Assembly: GCA_965214055.1 (NCBI GenBank) | Contig: OZ243931.1 | Location: forward strand, 1,178,001 to 1,242,000 | Direction of reading: 5' to 3' | Origin: WTGA01 sp965214055 | GTDB lineage: Bacteria; Pseudomonadota; Gammaproteobacteria; Arenicellales; Poriferihabitantaceae | Length of the DNA: 64,000 nt | Position numbers and translations under genes: made by a program | The notes under the pieces: model-generated | What the model saw: only the letters and a program-made list of their open reading frames with translations | Told to the model about the DNA's origin: nothing | Database searches by the model: none | Shown: piece after piece, positions 26,001 to 34,685 of the stretch | How the letters are laid out: each line of letters starts with the position of its first letter | Position numbering within the stretch: position 1 is the stretch's first letter

Positions 26001-27023
26001 ATGACTGATCCCGTAATTGATTTGAGAAGCGATACTGTAACCCAACCCTGTGCAGGCATGAAACGCGCCATGCTGGACGCTGTCCTGGGGGACGATGTAT
26101 ACGGGGAAGACCCCACCGTCACCGCTCTTCAGAAACACCTTGCAGGGTTAACCGGGCATGAAGCGGCCCTGTACTTTCCTTCGGGGACCCAAAGCAACCT
26201 GGTTGCCCTGCTCAGTCATTGCCAGCGCGGCGATGAGTATATTGTTGCCCAGAATGCGCACACCTACCGATACGAAGGCGGTGGCGCAGCCGTGCTGGGG
26301 GGCATTCAGCCCCAGCCTCTGGAACGGCAGCCCGATGGCATTCTCGATCTGGCACAGGTTGAACAGGCCATCAAGACCGAAGACATCCATTTCGCCAGGA
26401 CACGACTCCTGGCACTTGAAAACACCACTACCGAAGGACGGGTGATCCCCACGGCCTACATCCAGGAAGCCCGGGACCTTTGCAAGACACATCATCTGGG
26501 CCTTCATCTCGATGGCGCCAGGGTCTTCAATGCGGCGGTACAGCTTGGCGTGGAGGTTTCCGAGATCACCCACCTGTTTGATTCCGTTTCCGTTTGCCTT
26601 TCCAAGGGGCTGGGCGCCCCGGTGGGATCGGTGTTATGCGGATCAACGGATTTCATCCGGCGGGCCCTGCATTGGCGAAAAACCGTTGGCGGCGGTATGC
26701 GACAGTCCGGAATGCTTGCCGCTGCGGGGCTATTCGCCCTTGAAAACAATGTTGGCCGCCTGCAGGAAGATCATGATCTGGCCCGCTGTTTGTGGGAAAA
26801 GCTTAAGCGGTTTCAGGACATTCATTTTATCCATGGAAGTGCCCATACCAACATCCTGTTCCTTGAACTCTACAGCGGCCAAAATGAAGGGTTTCTGGAA
26901 TTCGGCCGGGACAACAATGTTTTGTTTGGTGGTCGCAGCCCCATGCGTATGGTGACCCACAAGGACCTCTGCAGGGAGGATATCGAAATGGCCGTAGATC
27001 GGCTTTCCGGGTTTTTTCGTTAA
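26001..27023 (+). CDS. ltaE: Low-specificity L-threonine aldolase
   Basis: PLP enzyme that cleaves L-threonine or allo-threonine to glycine and acetaldehyde. The 340 residues start with DLRSDTVTQPCAGMKRAM and LGDDVYGEDPTV, contain the carboxylate-binding ALYFPSGTQSNLVALLSH and HLDGARVFNA segments, and the PLP lysine in VSVCLSKGLGAPVGSVLCG. ATG at 26001. Its stop overlaps that of the convergent asparaginase-like gene by 2 bp, leaving no room for a separate terminator. Confidence 0.94.
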   Translation: MTDPVIDLRSDTVTQPCAGMKRAMLDAVLGDDVYGEDPTVTALQKHLAGLTGHEAALYFPSGTQSNLVALLSHCQRGDEYIVAQNAHTYRYEGGGAAVLGGIQPQPLERQPDGILDLAQVEQAIKTEDIHFARTRLLALENTTTEGRVIPTAYIQEARDLCKTHHLGLHLDGARVFNAAVQLGVEVSEITHLFDSVSVCLSKGLGAPVGSVLCGSTDFIRRALHWRKTVGGGMRQSGMLAAAGLFALENNVGRLQEDHDLARCLWEKLKRFQDIHFIHGSAHTNILFLELYSGQNEGFLEFGRDNNVLFGGRSPMRMVTHKDLCREDIEMAVDRLSGFFR

Positions 27024-28060
27024 GACCCCGACCCCGGCGGAATGCCGGAAGCGTGGTGGGAGCTCCAGGCCGCAGAAGGCAAGATTCTCCCCGTCAATAT
27101 CCCCTGGCTGTTCATGATTTCCGGCTGGAAATACCGGCTCAAGCCCTGATAGGTGGAATCGTCCAGCACCCCCATTCGTTTCAGCAGTGCCCCCAGAGCC
27201 ACCTCGCTTCCCCGGGATGCCCCATCATCGATCTTGAGTGCAAATCCCAGTCCCTGCCCTGGAACGATCCCCGTATAAACCGCTTCGGCACCGGTTTTAA
27301 CAATGATTTTTCCTGAAGTTGCCACCAGGACTGCCGTATCGCATCGGTCCGTGCCCGCGATCATCCCGGGGTGGGAAACAATGGCCTGGATTATTTTCAA
27401 CATGGCCTGCCCCCTTCTGCCCCCCACCCTGCCCGGCCTGGCAAACAATGCACACCCATGTGCCAGCCGTTCCATGGGCATGCAAAGGGCAGGCAACCCG
27501 CAGCCGTCCCGTTCCCACCCCAGCCCCCGGACATCCGTCTCCACCAATTCGGACAGGGTGTTCATCCAGGCAATCTGGGTGGGATGGTCATAGTCGCTGT
27601 AGCCCCGGGTGCCGGCCTGGATATATTTTGAAAGCGTAAGCATGCCCGCATGTTTTCCCGAGCAGTTGTGGTGCACCCGGGTCGGGCCGGATTGACTGGA
27701 AATCATCCGGGATTTTGCCGGATCAAACATGGGGAACGCCGGCCCGTTTTCGAGATCACTGGCTGACAGGCCCAACCGGACCAGCCATTTTTCCACCCCG
27801 GACGCGTGCCTGTCCTCACCATTGTGAGACGCACAGGCCAGCGTGATCTCTTCGTCGGTCAACCCGTATTTCCCCGCCGCGCCCGACTCGATCAGGGGGA
27901 TGGCCTGAAACAGCTTCAGGGCGGACCGGGGATACAGGTTTCGTTCGATATTGCCAATTGAAAATACCGTTTCCCCGGTGTCCCTGACCACGATGGCACT
28001 GCCGCGGTGGCAGGACTCCACCTCATTCCCGCGATAAACCTCAACCAGGACCGGGTTCAT
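27020..28060 (-). CDS. Asparaginase II-family protein
   Basis: A 346-residue protein of the bacterial 'asparaginase II' (thermolabile, Rhizobium AnsA-like) family, distinct from the E. coli enzyme. Seen are VEVYRGNEVESCHRGSAIV, the SALKLFQAIPLIESGAA segment (with the serine-lysine pair of the family), CASHNGEDRH, HHNCSGKHAGML, and WERDGCGLPALCMPMERLA. ATG at 28060 gives the family start MNPVLVEVYRG; the open frame to 28366 adds unrelated residues. Divergent from proS. Confidence 0.88.
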   Translation of the reverse strand: MNPVLVEVYRGNEVESCHRGSAIVVRDTGETVFSIGNIERNLYPRSALKLFQAIPLIESGAAGKYGLTDEEITLACASHNGEDRHASGVEKWLVRLGLSASDLENGPAFPMFDPAKSRMISSQSGPTRVHHNCSGKHAGMLTLSKYIQAGTRGYSDYDHPTQIAWMNTLSELVETDVRGLGWERDGCGLPALCMPMERLAHGCALFARPGRVGGRRGQAMLKIIQAIVSHPGMIAGTDRCDTAVLVATSGKIIVKTGAEAVYTGIVPGQGLGFALKIDDGASRGSEVALGALLKRMGVLDDSTYQGLSRYFQPEIMNSQGILTGRILPSAAWSSHHASGIPPGSGS

Positions 28061-28219
28061 GTACGGCCCTTCGCCCAATGATTTCTTTGACTGGTGGTTC
28101 CACAACGCAATTTCTCCCCCGGGACAGTACCCACAACATGTCAGCACCATGGCCGACTGTACAATCTTTATAGCACATGTCAAAACAGGGAGGCGGCGCA
28201 AAATCGGCCGCGGCAATGA

Positions 28220-28248
28220 TTGCATCCACATGCAATAAACCGTATAAC
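28220..28248 (+). promoter_or_regulatory. Likely sigma-70 promoter of proS
   Basis: TTGCAT (28220-28225) and TATAAC (28243-28248) are separated by 17 bp, each close to consensus, and the -10 ends 41 bp before the proS ATG in the divergent spacer with the asparaginase-like gene. Confidence 0.5.
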
Positions 28249-28289
28249 GTAACGTCCCGTTTACGATCACACTGCCGACCCCCGAGAAC

Positions 28290-30020
28290 ATGCGCACCTC
28301 ACAATTGCTGCTGGCCACCCTGAAAGAGAACCCCGCCGATGCCGAAGTCATTTCCCATCGGCTCATGCTGCGGGCGGGACTGATCCGCCAGGTGGCCGCC
28401 GGAATCTATAACTGGCTGCCCATGGGCATGCGCGTCCTGAACAAGGTAAAGAATATCGTGCGGGAGGAAATGGACCGTTCCGGGGCCCAGGAAGTGCTGT
28501 TGCCGGGTGTCCAGCCAGCGGAGCTGTGGCAGGAATCGGGTCGGTGGGAAGCGTACGGCCTGGAACTTTTACGGCTGAAGGACCGGCACAAGCGGGATTT
28601 CTGCCTCGGCCCGACCCACGAAGAAGTCATTACCCAGGTCGTGAACAATGAAATACGCAGCTATCGGCAACTGCCACAAAACTTCTACCAGATACAAACG
28701 AAATTCCGGGATGAAATACGACCACGTTTCGGGGTGATGCGTGGCCGTGAATTTATTATGAAGGACGCGTATTCCTTTCATGTGGACCGGGCATCTTTGC
28801 AGGAAACCTACGATGTGATGTATCAGACTTATTGCACCATCTTTGACCGACTGGGCCTGAAATATCGCGCCGTGGCGGCAGACTCCGGCAGCATCGGTGG
28901 GGATACTTCCCACGAATTTCATGTGCTTGCGGATTCAGGGGAAGATGCGATTGCGTTTTCCAGTGGCAGCGACTACGCCGCCAACATTGACCTTGCTGAA
29001 GCGGTTTCCCCGGCCCGCAAGCGCACGGCCCCCAACCAGAAAATGGAACTGGTCGACACCCCCAACACCAAGACCATTGCCGCGCTGACGGAAAAATTCG
29101 GTTTGTCCATCGAAAAAACCATCAAGACACTGGTGGTAAAAGCCTCTGAGCCCTGTGAACAACCCGTCATCGCCCTGCTGGTCCGGGGGGACCACCAACT
29201 CAATCCGCTTAAAGCAGGAAGACTGCCAATGGTCGCTTCACCGCTTCGCATGGCAGAAGAAAAGGAGATTCGGGCCGCCATTGGTGCGGGACCCGGCTCA
29301 CTCGGACCGGTCAATCTGCCGATTCCGTTTATTGTGGACAGAGCAGTGGCGGAAATGTCGGATTTCAGTGCCGGGGCCAACATTGAGGACAAACACTACT
29401 TCGGCATTAACTGGGACCGGGATGTCCCGTTGGAAAACATCGCGGACCTGCGAAACATCACGCAAGGCGACCCCAGCCCGGACGGTGCAGGCACAATCCG
29501 CATTGCCCGGGGGGTGGAAGTGGGCCACATCTTCCAACTTGGCAAAAAGTACAGCGAAGCCATGCATGCCACGGTGCTGGACGAAGGCGGCCGGGCCGTC
29601 CACATGGAAATGGGATGCTATGGCATTGGGGTGACCCGTGTGGTGGCGGCGGCCATCGAACAAAACCATGATGACCGGGGCATTCTCTGGCCCGCCTCCA
29701 TATCACCGTTTGACATCGCCCTGGTCCCCATTGGCCTGGGCAAATCCGCGGCGGTGAAGGAAAAAACCATGGAAGTCTATGACCAGCTGCAACGATGTGG
29801 ATATGAAGTGCTGCTGGATGACCGCAACGAACGTCCAGGCGTGATGTTTGCCGACATGGAGCTCATCGGCATTCCCCACCGCCTGGCCATCGGGGACCGT
29901 GGCCTTGGGAAGGGCCTGGTCGAATACCATCACCGCCCCACCGGCAAAAACGAAGAAATCCCGCTCCATTCCCTCATTGATACGCTCTGTCAGCGTTTAG
30001 GCAGCACCAGATCCGGATAG
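28290..30020 (+). CDS. proS: Prolyl-tRNA synthetase (bacterial type, with editing domain)
   Basis: Class II aminoacyl-tRNA synthetase of 576 residues. Motif 1-2 region includes RAGLIRQVAAGIYNWLPMG and FRDEIRPRFGVMRGREFIMKDAYSFH. The editing (INS) insertion spans about residues 225-405, with FSAGANIEDKHYFGINWDRDVP. Motif 3 is MEMGCYGIGVTRVVAAAIEQ and the anticodon domain has VLLDDRNERPGVMFADMELIGIPHRL. Complete. The ATG at 28290 gives MRTSQLLLATLKENPADAEV, the usual ProS start. Confidence 0.97.
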   Translation: MRTSQLLLATLKENPADAEVISHRLMLRAGLIRQVAAGIYNWLPMGMRVLNKVKNIVREEMDRSGAQEVLLPGVQPAELWQESGRWEAYGLELLRLKDRHKRDFCLGPTHEEVITQVVNNEIRSYRQLPQNFYQIQTKFRDEIRPRFGVMRGREFIMKDAYSFHVDRASLQETYDVMYQTYCTIFDRLGLKYRAVAADSGSIGGDTSHEFHVLADSGEDAIAFSSGSDYAANIDLAEAVSPARKRTAPNQKMELVDTPNTKTIAALTEKFGLSIEKTIKTLVVKASEPCEQPVIALLVRGDHQLNPLKAGRLPMVASPLRMAEEKEIRAAIGAGPGSLGPVNLPIPFIVDRAVAEMSDFSAGANIEDKHYFGINWDRDVPLENIADLRNITQGDPSPDGAGTIRIARGVEVGHIFQLGKKYSEAMHATVLDEGGRAVHMEMGCYGIGVTRVVAAAIEQNHDDRGILWPASISPFDIALVPIGLGKSAAVKEKTMEVYDQLQRCGYEVLLDDRNERPGVMFADMELIGIPHRLAIGDRGLGKGLVEYHHRPTGKNEEIPLHSLIDTLCQRLGSTRSG

Positions 30021-30099
30021 CCCCCGCAGGGTTGCTTTGGGTGCACGGGGCAGGTGGACGATGGATTGTCACCGCCATGCCGTGCCGGATGTCAGGGCA

Positions 30100-30444
30100 T
30101 TACGTCACCCTGGATCCATTGGACACTTTTTGGTCGGGTGCGAGCAGGACCACACCTTCAGGGGTTGCGACACCCAGCACCAGAACTTCCGATTTAACCC
30201 CTGCGACCCGCAACGGCGGCAAACTGGTGACGGCCAGGACCTGCCTGCCAACCAGGGTATCCGTGTCATAAAAGTCCGTGACCTGGGCCGAGGTCATCCG
30301 CGTTCCCAGACTTTCACCAAAATCAATTTCCATCACATACGCCGGCTTTCGTGCCTTGTCATGCTCCCGGACGGACAATACGGTCCCTGCGTGAATTTCC
30401 ACTTTCAGGAAATCGTTGAATTCTTTACTATTGCGCACGGCCAT
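30100..30444 (-). CDS. csaA: CsaA-like tRNA-binding domain protein
   Basis: A 114-residue OB-fold protein of the CsaA/EMAP-II tRNA-binding family, proposed as a secretion-related chaperone or tRNA-binding factor. It shows FLKVEIHAGTVLSVREHDKARKPAYVMEIDFGE, the TSAQVTDFYDTDTLVGRQVLAVTSLPP stretch and ATPEGVVLLAPDQKV at the end, covering the full family length. Divergent from the flavin reductase gene by 83 bp; convergent with proS. Confidence 0.88.
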   Translation of the reverse strand: MAVRNSKEFNDFLKVEIHAGTVLSVREHDKARKPAYVMEIDFGESLGTRMTSAQVTDFYDTDTLVGRQVLAVTSLPPLRVAGVKSEVLVLGVATPEGVVLLAPDQKVSNGSRVT

Positions 30445-30527
30445 TGCTCACGACAAAATACCCACAGCTCCTGGCTGTTTCAGAAATCCCGGATTCTTGC
30501 AATTGTACCATTCCTACAGGACCTCCC

Positions 30528-31142
30528 ATGATTATCAATCTTGAAGAGCTTTCCACCCCCCAGGTGTACTTCACCATGACCCAGACCATATTGCCGCGCC
30601 CCATCGCCTGGATATTGAGTGAAAACAGGGCCGGGGATTATAACCTGGCCCCTTTTTCATATTTCAACGCCGTTTCCAGCGACCCGCCGCTGGTGATGAT
30701 CTCCATTGGCCTGCAGGACGATGGCACGAAAAAGGACACGCTGGCCAATGTGATGGATCGTCCGGAGTTCGTCGTGCACATCGCCAGCTGCGAGCATTTG
30801 CCTGACCTGAATCTTTCGTCGGCTACCCTGCCCCCCGGCGAATCGGAAGTCACCCGGGGCAACCTGAAGACCGAAGCTTTCCCGGGCTGTCGCCTGCCAA
30901 GACTCAAGGCGGCAAAGATTGCATTGATGTGTACGGTACACACTGTCCAGAAAATCGGCAACAATCATCAAACCCTGTTATTTGGCAAAATCCGGAATAT
31001 ATATGTCCAGGACGGGTGCGCGGAGGTGAATGCAAAAGGACGCCTCGAAATACTGCCCGATAAAGTCCGGCCGCTGTCACGGCTGGGAGCAAACCAGTAC
31101 TCCACATTCGGTGAAGTGCTGTTTGCCAAACGGCCGGCGTGA
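30528..31142 (+). CDS. Flavin reductase-like FMN-binding protein
   Basis: A 204-residue protein of the flavin-reductase-like (DIM6/NTAB) fold. Family features are TQTILPRPIAWILSEN, YNLAPFSYFNAVSSDPPLVMISIG, KDTLANVMDRPEFVVHI and a C-terminal RLGANQYSTFGEVLF. It probably binds FMN and transfers electrons, or hydrolyses an ester-like substrate; the partner is unknown. ATG at 30528 is chosen because it starts the family; upstream in-frame sequence to 30444 is not family-like. Confidence 0.85.
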   Translation: MIINLEELSTPQVYFTMTQTILPRPIAWILSENRAGDYNLAPFSYFNAVSSDPPLVMISIGLQDDGTKKDTLANVMDRPEFVVHIASCEHLPDLNLSSATLPPGESEVTRGNLKTEAFPGCRLPRLKAAKIALMCTVHTVQKIGNNHQTLLFGKIRNIYVQDGCAEVNAKGRLEILPDKVRPLSRLGANQYSTFGEVLFAKRPA

Positions 31143-31181
31143 CCACCGGTTGCGGCATCAGGCAGACCGGTGACCCTCTCC

Positions 31182-32321
31182 ATGACCAACCGGTGGGAAA
31201 CCGTGACCATCCCTGAAATCATGCAGGCCGTTCTTCTCACCGGGCATGGCGGTCTTGAGAAACTGGTTGTCGTCGACGACCACCCGGTACCGGTTCCAGC
31301 TTCCACAGAAGTACTCATCGAGGTCGCGGCCTGCGGCATGAACAATACGGATGTCTGGGTGCGTCAGGGGGCATACGGCACCGACACCGACCCCGGTGCA
31401 ACGGCCAGCTGGCGTCGGGGTCATGCGTCCACGCTGGAGTTTCCCCGGGTCCAGGGCACCGATACCGTCGGACGCATTGCCGCGGTGGGAACCGGGGTGG
31501 ACCCCCGGCGCATCGGGGAGCGGGTTCTCGTCGATTTCTCGATCTACAATACGGAAACAGACAGCCTGACGGACATTGATTACTTCGGACACGGACGGGA
31601 TGGCGGATATGCCGAATATGTCACCGTCCCCGCTGAGAATGCCTGTCCCATTCAATCAAGGATGACGGACGCGGAACTGGCAACCTTCTGCTGCGCCTAC
31701 ATGACCGCTGAACAGATGCTCGTCCGTGCCCGGGTTGCCGAGGGTGAACGGGTTCTCGTAACCGGCGCATCAGGGGGAGTGGGGTCTGCCCTGGTGCAGC
31801 TTTCCAGGGCCCGGGGCGCCCGCCCCATTGCGGTGACATCGCAACCGAAGGTGGACGCGGTCTCAACACTCGACCCGGAAGCGATCGTCGTCCGGGACGG
31901 TGGGAACCTGTTTGATGCCGTCCGGTCCGCGGTTGGCAACCGGCCCATTGATGTCGTGCTGGACGTCGTCGCAGGCCCCCTGTTCCGGGACATCATCAAT
32001 CTCCTCAGGGCCGGGGGGCGCTATGCCACCAGCGGCGCCATGGCGGGACCCAATGTCCGGCTGGATTTGAGGACGGTATATCTGAAGCACCTCGAGATGC
32101 ATGGTTCATCGCAGGGTACGCGGGCCGACTTCCGGAAACTCGTCGACTTGATCGAGACCGGCAGACTGCGGCCCTTGCTCGCGGATACCTACCCGCTCTC
32201 GCGGTTCCACGAAGCCCAGGAAATCTTCATGCGAAAGGCACACTTCGGCAACCTCGTCATGCAGCCGGATGCGAAATGGCCGGCCACGGCACACCCGGAA
32301 GGCCGAAAGACCGGTGATTGA
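31182..32321 (+). CDS. MDR-family alcohol dehydrogenase / quinone reductase-like protein
   Basis: A 379-residue medium-chain dehydrogenase. Landmarks are IMQAVLLTGHGGLEKLVVVDDHPVP, VAACGMNNTDVWVRQGAY, FPRVQGTDTVGRIAAVG, the Rossmann motif VTGASGGVGSALVQLSRARGA and a C-terminal FHEAQEIFMRK. Typical structural-zinc cysteines are absent. The ATG at 31182 keeps the short extension ending IPEIM that I associate with this subfamily; ATG 31221 is an alternative. The gene has no metabolic partner here, so the substrate is unknown. Confidence 0.83.
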   Translation: MTNRWETVTIPEIMQAVLLTGHGGLEKLVVVDDHPVPVPASTEVLIEVAACGMNNTDVWVRQGAYGTDTDPGATASWRRGHASTLEFPRVQGTDTVGRIAAVGTGVDPRRIGERVLVDFSIYNTETDSLTDIDYFGHGRDGGYAEYVTVPAENACPIQSRMTDAELATFCCAYMTAEQMLVRARVAEGERVLVTGASGGVGSALVQLSRARGARPIAVTSQPKVDAVSTLDPEAIVVRDGGNLFDAVRSAVGNRPIDVVLDVVAGPLFRDIINLLRAGGRYATSGAMAGPNVRLDLRTVYLKHLEMHGSSQGTRADFRKLVDLIETGRLRPLLADTYPLSRFHEAQEIFMRKAHFGNLVMQPDAKWPATAHPEGRKTGD

Positions 32322-32395
32322 TGTCTCCCCGGTGCGGACGCCCGGTCAAAATTGGCATTTGGGAGACAACCGCATAAAACCCGGCGCCTGCTCCC

Positions 32396-33046
32396 TCATT
32401 TTCGGGTTTTCAGATGGGACCGAATCTCCTGTAACATGTTTTCGGGATGATAGTAGTCAATGCGTACCGGCGTAATCCGGTTGTTTGCCGCGAACACCAT
32501 GCCGGGGAACCCCTGGATTCCGATTTTTCGGGACAGGCTGATCTCCCCAAGGAGGATATCCCTGGTTTTTTCCGAAACCAGTGCTGCCAGAAACCGGTCG
32601 ACGTCCAGACCAAGGGAGTCGGCCAGTTTCGCCAGGGTGGCCTGGTCTGACGGGTTTTTCGCCTGCAGGTAGTACGCCTGCTGGATCGCGTAGGTCATCC
32701 CTTCATCATGCCCGGCACCCTGTTCCCTGGCGGCAATGACGCCCCGGCATGCGGGATAGGTGGACCGCCTTGGAATGCATCGGGTCCAGAAATCATAATT
32801 GAATTCCGTTCCGGGAATATGCTCCTCGATTTTCTCCCAGGTGCTTTTCAGGTATCCGCACATTTCCCCGGACATGGGCACCTCCGAGTCCGGAGCCAGC
32901 CCCCCCAATAGCCGGACCATCGTTACCGTATCCGGCAAACCGGTCATCAGCACCTGCAATGCAGGCCGGAACCCCCAGCACCAGCTGCACATGGGGTCAT
33001 GTACATAGATCAGGGTCGGGGGGTTGTTAAACAAGTCGTTTTTCAT
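32396..33046 (-). CDS. DsbA-family (FrnE-like) thiol oxidoreductase
   Basis: A 216-residue thioredoxin-fold protein with an early CSWC motif (YVHDPMCSWCWGFRP) and the cis-proline-type motif GIQGFPGMVFAANN, typical of cytosolic FrnE/DsbA-like oxidoreductases. No signal peptide is visible. Start ATG 33046 places the motif near the N-terminus as in the family; ATG 33079 would give a 4-bp ATGA overlap with the upstream SDR and is also possible. Confidence 0.87.
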   Translation of the reverse strand: MKNDLFNNPPTLIYVHDPMCSWCWGFRPALQVLMTGLPDTVTMVRLLGGLAPDSEVPMSGEMCGYLKSTWEKIEEHIPGTEFNYDFWTRCIPRRSTYPACRGVIAAREQGAGHDEGMTYAIQQAYYLQAKNPSDQATLAKLADSLGLDVDRFLAALVSEKTRDILLGEISLSRKIGIQGFPGMVFAANNRITPVRIDYYHPENMLQEIRSHLKTRK

Positions 33047-33075
33047 GGCCAGTCTGTGGCCGATGCCCTGCCGCC

Positions 33076-33837
33076 TCATCGCCCGCCCGCACACTCCAGG
33101 AACGCCCCCGTACAGTAAGAAGCCTCCTCCGACAGCAGCCACACGATGGCCTCGGCCACCTCTTCCGCCCTGCCCGGCCGTTTCAACGGAACATGCTGTT
33201 GAAGACGTTCAGCGCGTCCCGGTTCTCCACCCCGGGAATGTATTTCGGTTTCAATCAGACCGGGGCGAACCGCATTGACCCGAATACCTTCCGCGGCCAC
33301 TTCCCGGGCCAGGCCAATGGTCATGGTATCAATGGCGCCCTTTGAAGCCGCATAATCAATATACTCATGCGCCGACCCCAGCCTGGAAGCCGCTGAAGAC
33401 ACATTGACAATGACCCCTCCATGGCCACCGTGTTGACTGGACATTCTCTTCACCGCTTCCCGGGCACACAGGAAACTGCCCCGCACATTGGTGGCAAAAA
33501 CCCGGTCCAGCCGGCCCCCATCCATGGACTCCAGTTTCATTTGGGCCTCCAGTATCCCTGCATTGTTGACCAGACCATCCAATCGACCAAATTCCGAATC
33601 CACGATATTGAAAAGATTGATCACGGAATCCTCATCGGAAATGTCGGCCTGGGCGCAAAAGGCAACTCCGCCATGTTGCCGGATCGTTTCGGTTACCCGG
33701 GTTGCGGAGAACTCATCTTTGAGGTAATTGACGACCACTCGCCATCCCTGGCTTCCGGCCAAAACCGCCGTAGCGGCGCCAATCCCCCTTCCCGCCCCGG
33801 TAATCAGCAAAACCCTGTCCGACTCAGATGAATTCAT
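33076..33837 (-). CDS. Short-chain dehydrogenase/reductase (FabG-like)
   Basis: A 253-residue SDR: cofactor motif ITGAGRGIGAATAVLA, NNAG motif LVNNAGILEAQ, catalytic serine in VNVSSAASRLG, YxxxK in YIDYAASKGAID, and the C-terminal YCTGAFLECAGG. The ATG at 33837 begins MNSSESDRVLLITGAG; the open frame upstream to 33963 is not family-like. It overlaps or nearly abuts the FrnE-like gene, so the two are one transcript. Confidence 0.87.
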   Translation of the reverse strand: MNSSESDRVLLITGAGRGIGAATAVLAGSQGWRVVVNYLKDEFSATRVTETIRQHGGVAFCAQADISDEDSVINLFNIVDSEFGRLDGLVNNAGILEAQMKLESMDGGRLDRVFATNVRGSFLCAREAVKRMSSQHGGHGGVIVNVSSAASRLGSAHEYIDYAASKGAIDTMTIGLAREVAAEGIRVNAVRPGLIETEIHSRGGEPGRAERLQQHVPLKRPGRAEEVAEAIVWLLSEEASYCTGAFLECAGGR

Positions 33838-34077
33838 GCCCGGCTGTCCTGGTCCGCGCTTGTCCGTGGTCCGGCAAAACAATGCATGGGGGCTTGTGGT
33901 GTTTCGATGGTTTTCGTTCTCAAAGGCGTCCCGCGGGTTTCCCCGCCGTACGATCTCCTCCAATGTACCATAACCGGTTCAGGACTGGGGGAAGACGAAC
34001 CCTTCCCGGGTCCCCCGGGCCGGTGGTCGGTCACCATGCCTCCCGGAAAGACCCTGGAGGAGGCTGGGCCGCTATCT

Positions 34078-34680
34078 TCAATCCGGTTTTTTTCCAAGAA
34101 AAAAACTGATGCCTGGTTTGGTATTGCAAAAGGACTCTGGCCGGTCCCAGTCCGAAGCAATCATTTCGAAGTCCGAAAATCGCTCATTGAGTTCCCCGGG
34201 TTCCACCACATACGCAGGATTAAATCCTGGATTGATGGACAGGAATTGCCGGTTGAATGTCTTATAAAAGAGTATCCCACCGGGTTTTAACCAGGTCCTT
34301 ATCGGATCAAACAAGGCCCGTTCCAGGTAACGCACTACGCAGACCAGGTCAAAGGTGTTTGGAGGAAAGGGGGACCGGGTAAGGTCACATAACAGCGGGT
34401 ACACCGGCAATCCCCGTTCCCGGGCCACCGGGAGACATTGAACCAGGCCTGACAGGGCAAAGTCACAGGCCACGACATCATATCCCATGGCCGCCAGGTG
34501 CAGGGCATTTTCCCCTTTCCCACAGGCAAGGTCCACCGCCAGCCCGCGTTTTGGCAACAGGGGTTCATGGGCCACCAGTTCGGGTTCACCCTGAACCCGG
34601 ACGCCCCGGTTTTGGCGGGCAGTGTTTTGGTATTTGTGATTCCAGCGCTCAACGTCCGGATTGGGCTGGAGGAACCGCAT
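34078..34680 (-). CDS. Class I SAM-dependent methyltransferase (TehB-like)
   Basis: A 200-residue methyltransferase with the SAM motif GLAVDLACGKGENALHLAAMGYDVVACDFALSGL and the post-motif DLVCVVRYLERALFDPIRTWLKPGGILFYKTFN. This resembles the small tellurite-resistance/thiopurine-like methyltransferases (TehB class), substrate unknown. ATG at 34680 gives MRFLQPNPDVERWNHKYQ; a start 12 codons upstream would overlap moeA. It follows moeA with a 5 bp gap. Confidence 0.82.
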   Translation of the reverse strand: MRFLQPNPDVERWNHKYQNTARQNRGVRVQGEPELVAHEPLLPKRGLAVDLACGKGENALHLAAMGYDVVACDFALSGLVQCLPVARERGLPVYPLLCDLTRSPFPPNTFDLVCVVRYLERALFDPIRTWLKPGGILFYKTFNRQFLSINPGFNPAYVVEPGELNERFSDFEMIASDWDRPESFCNTKPGISFFLGKKPD

Positions 34681-34685
34681 CCCGG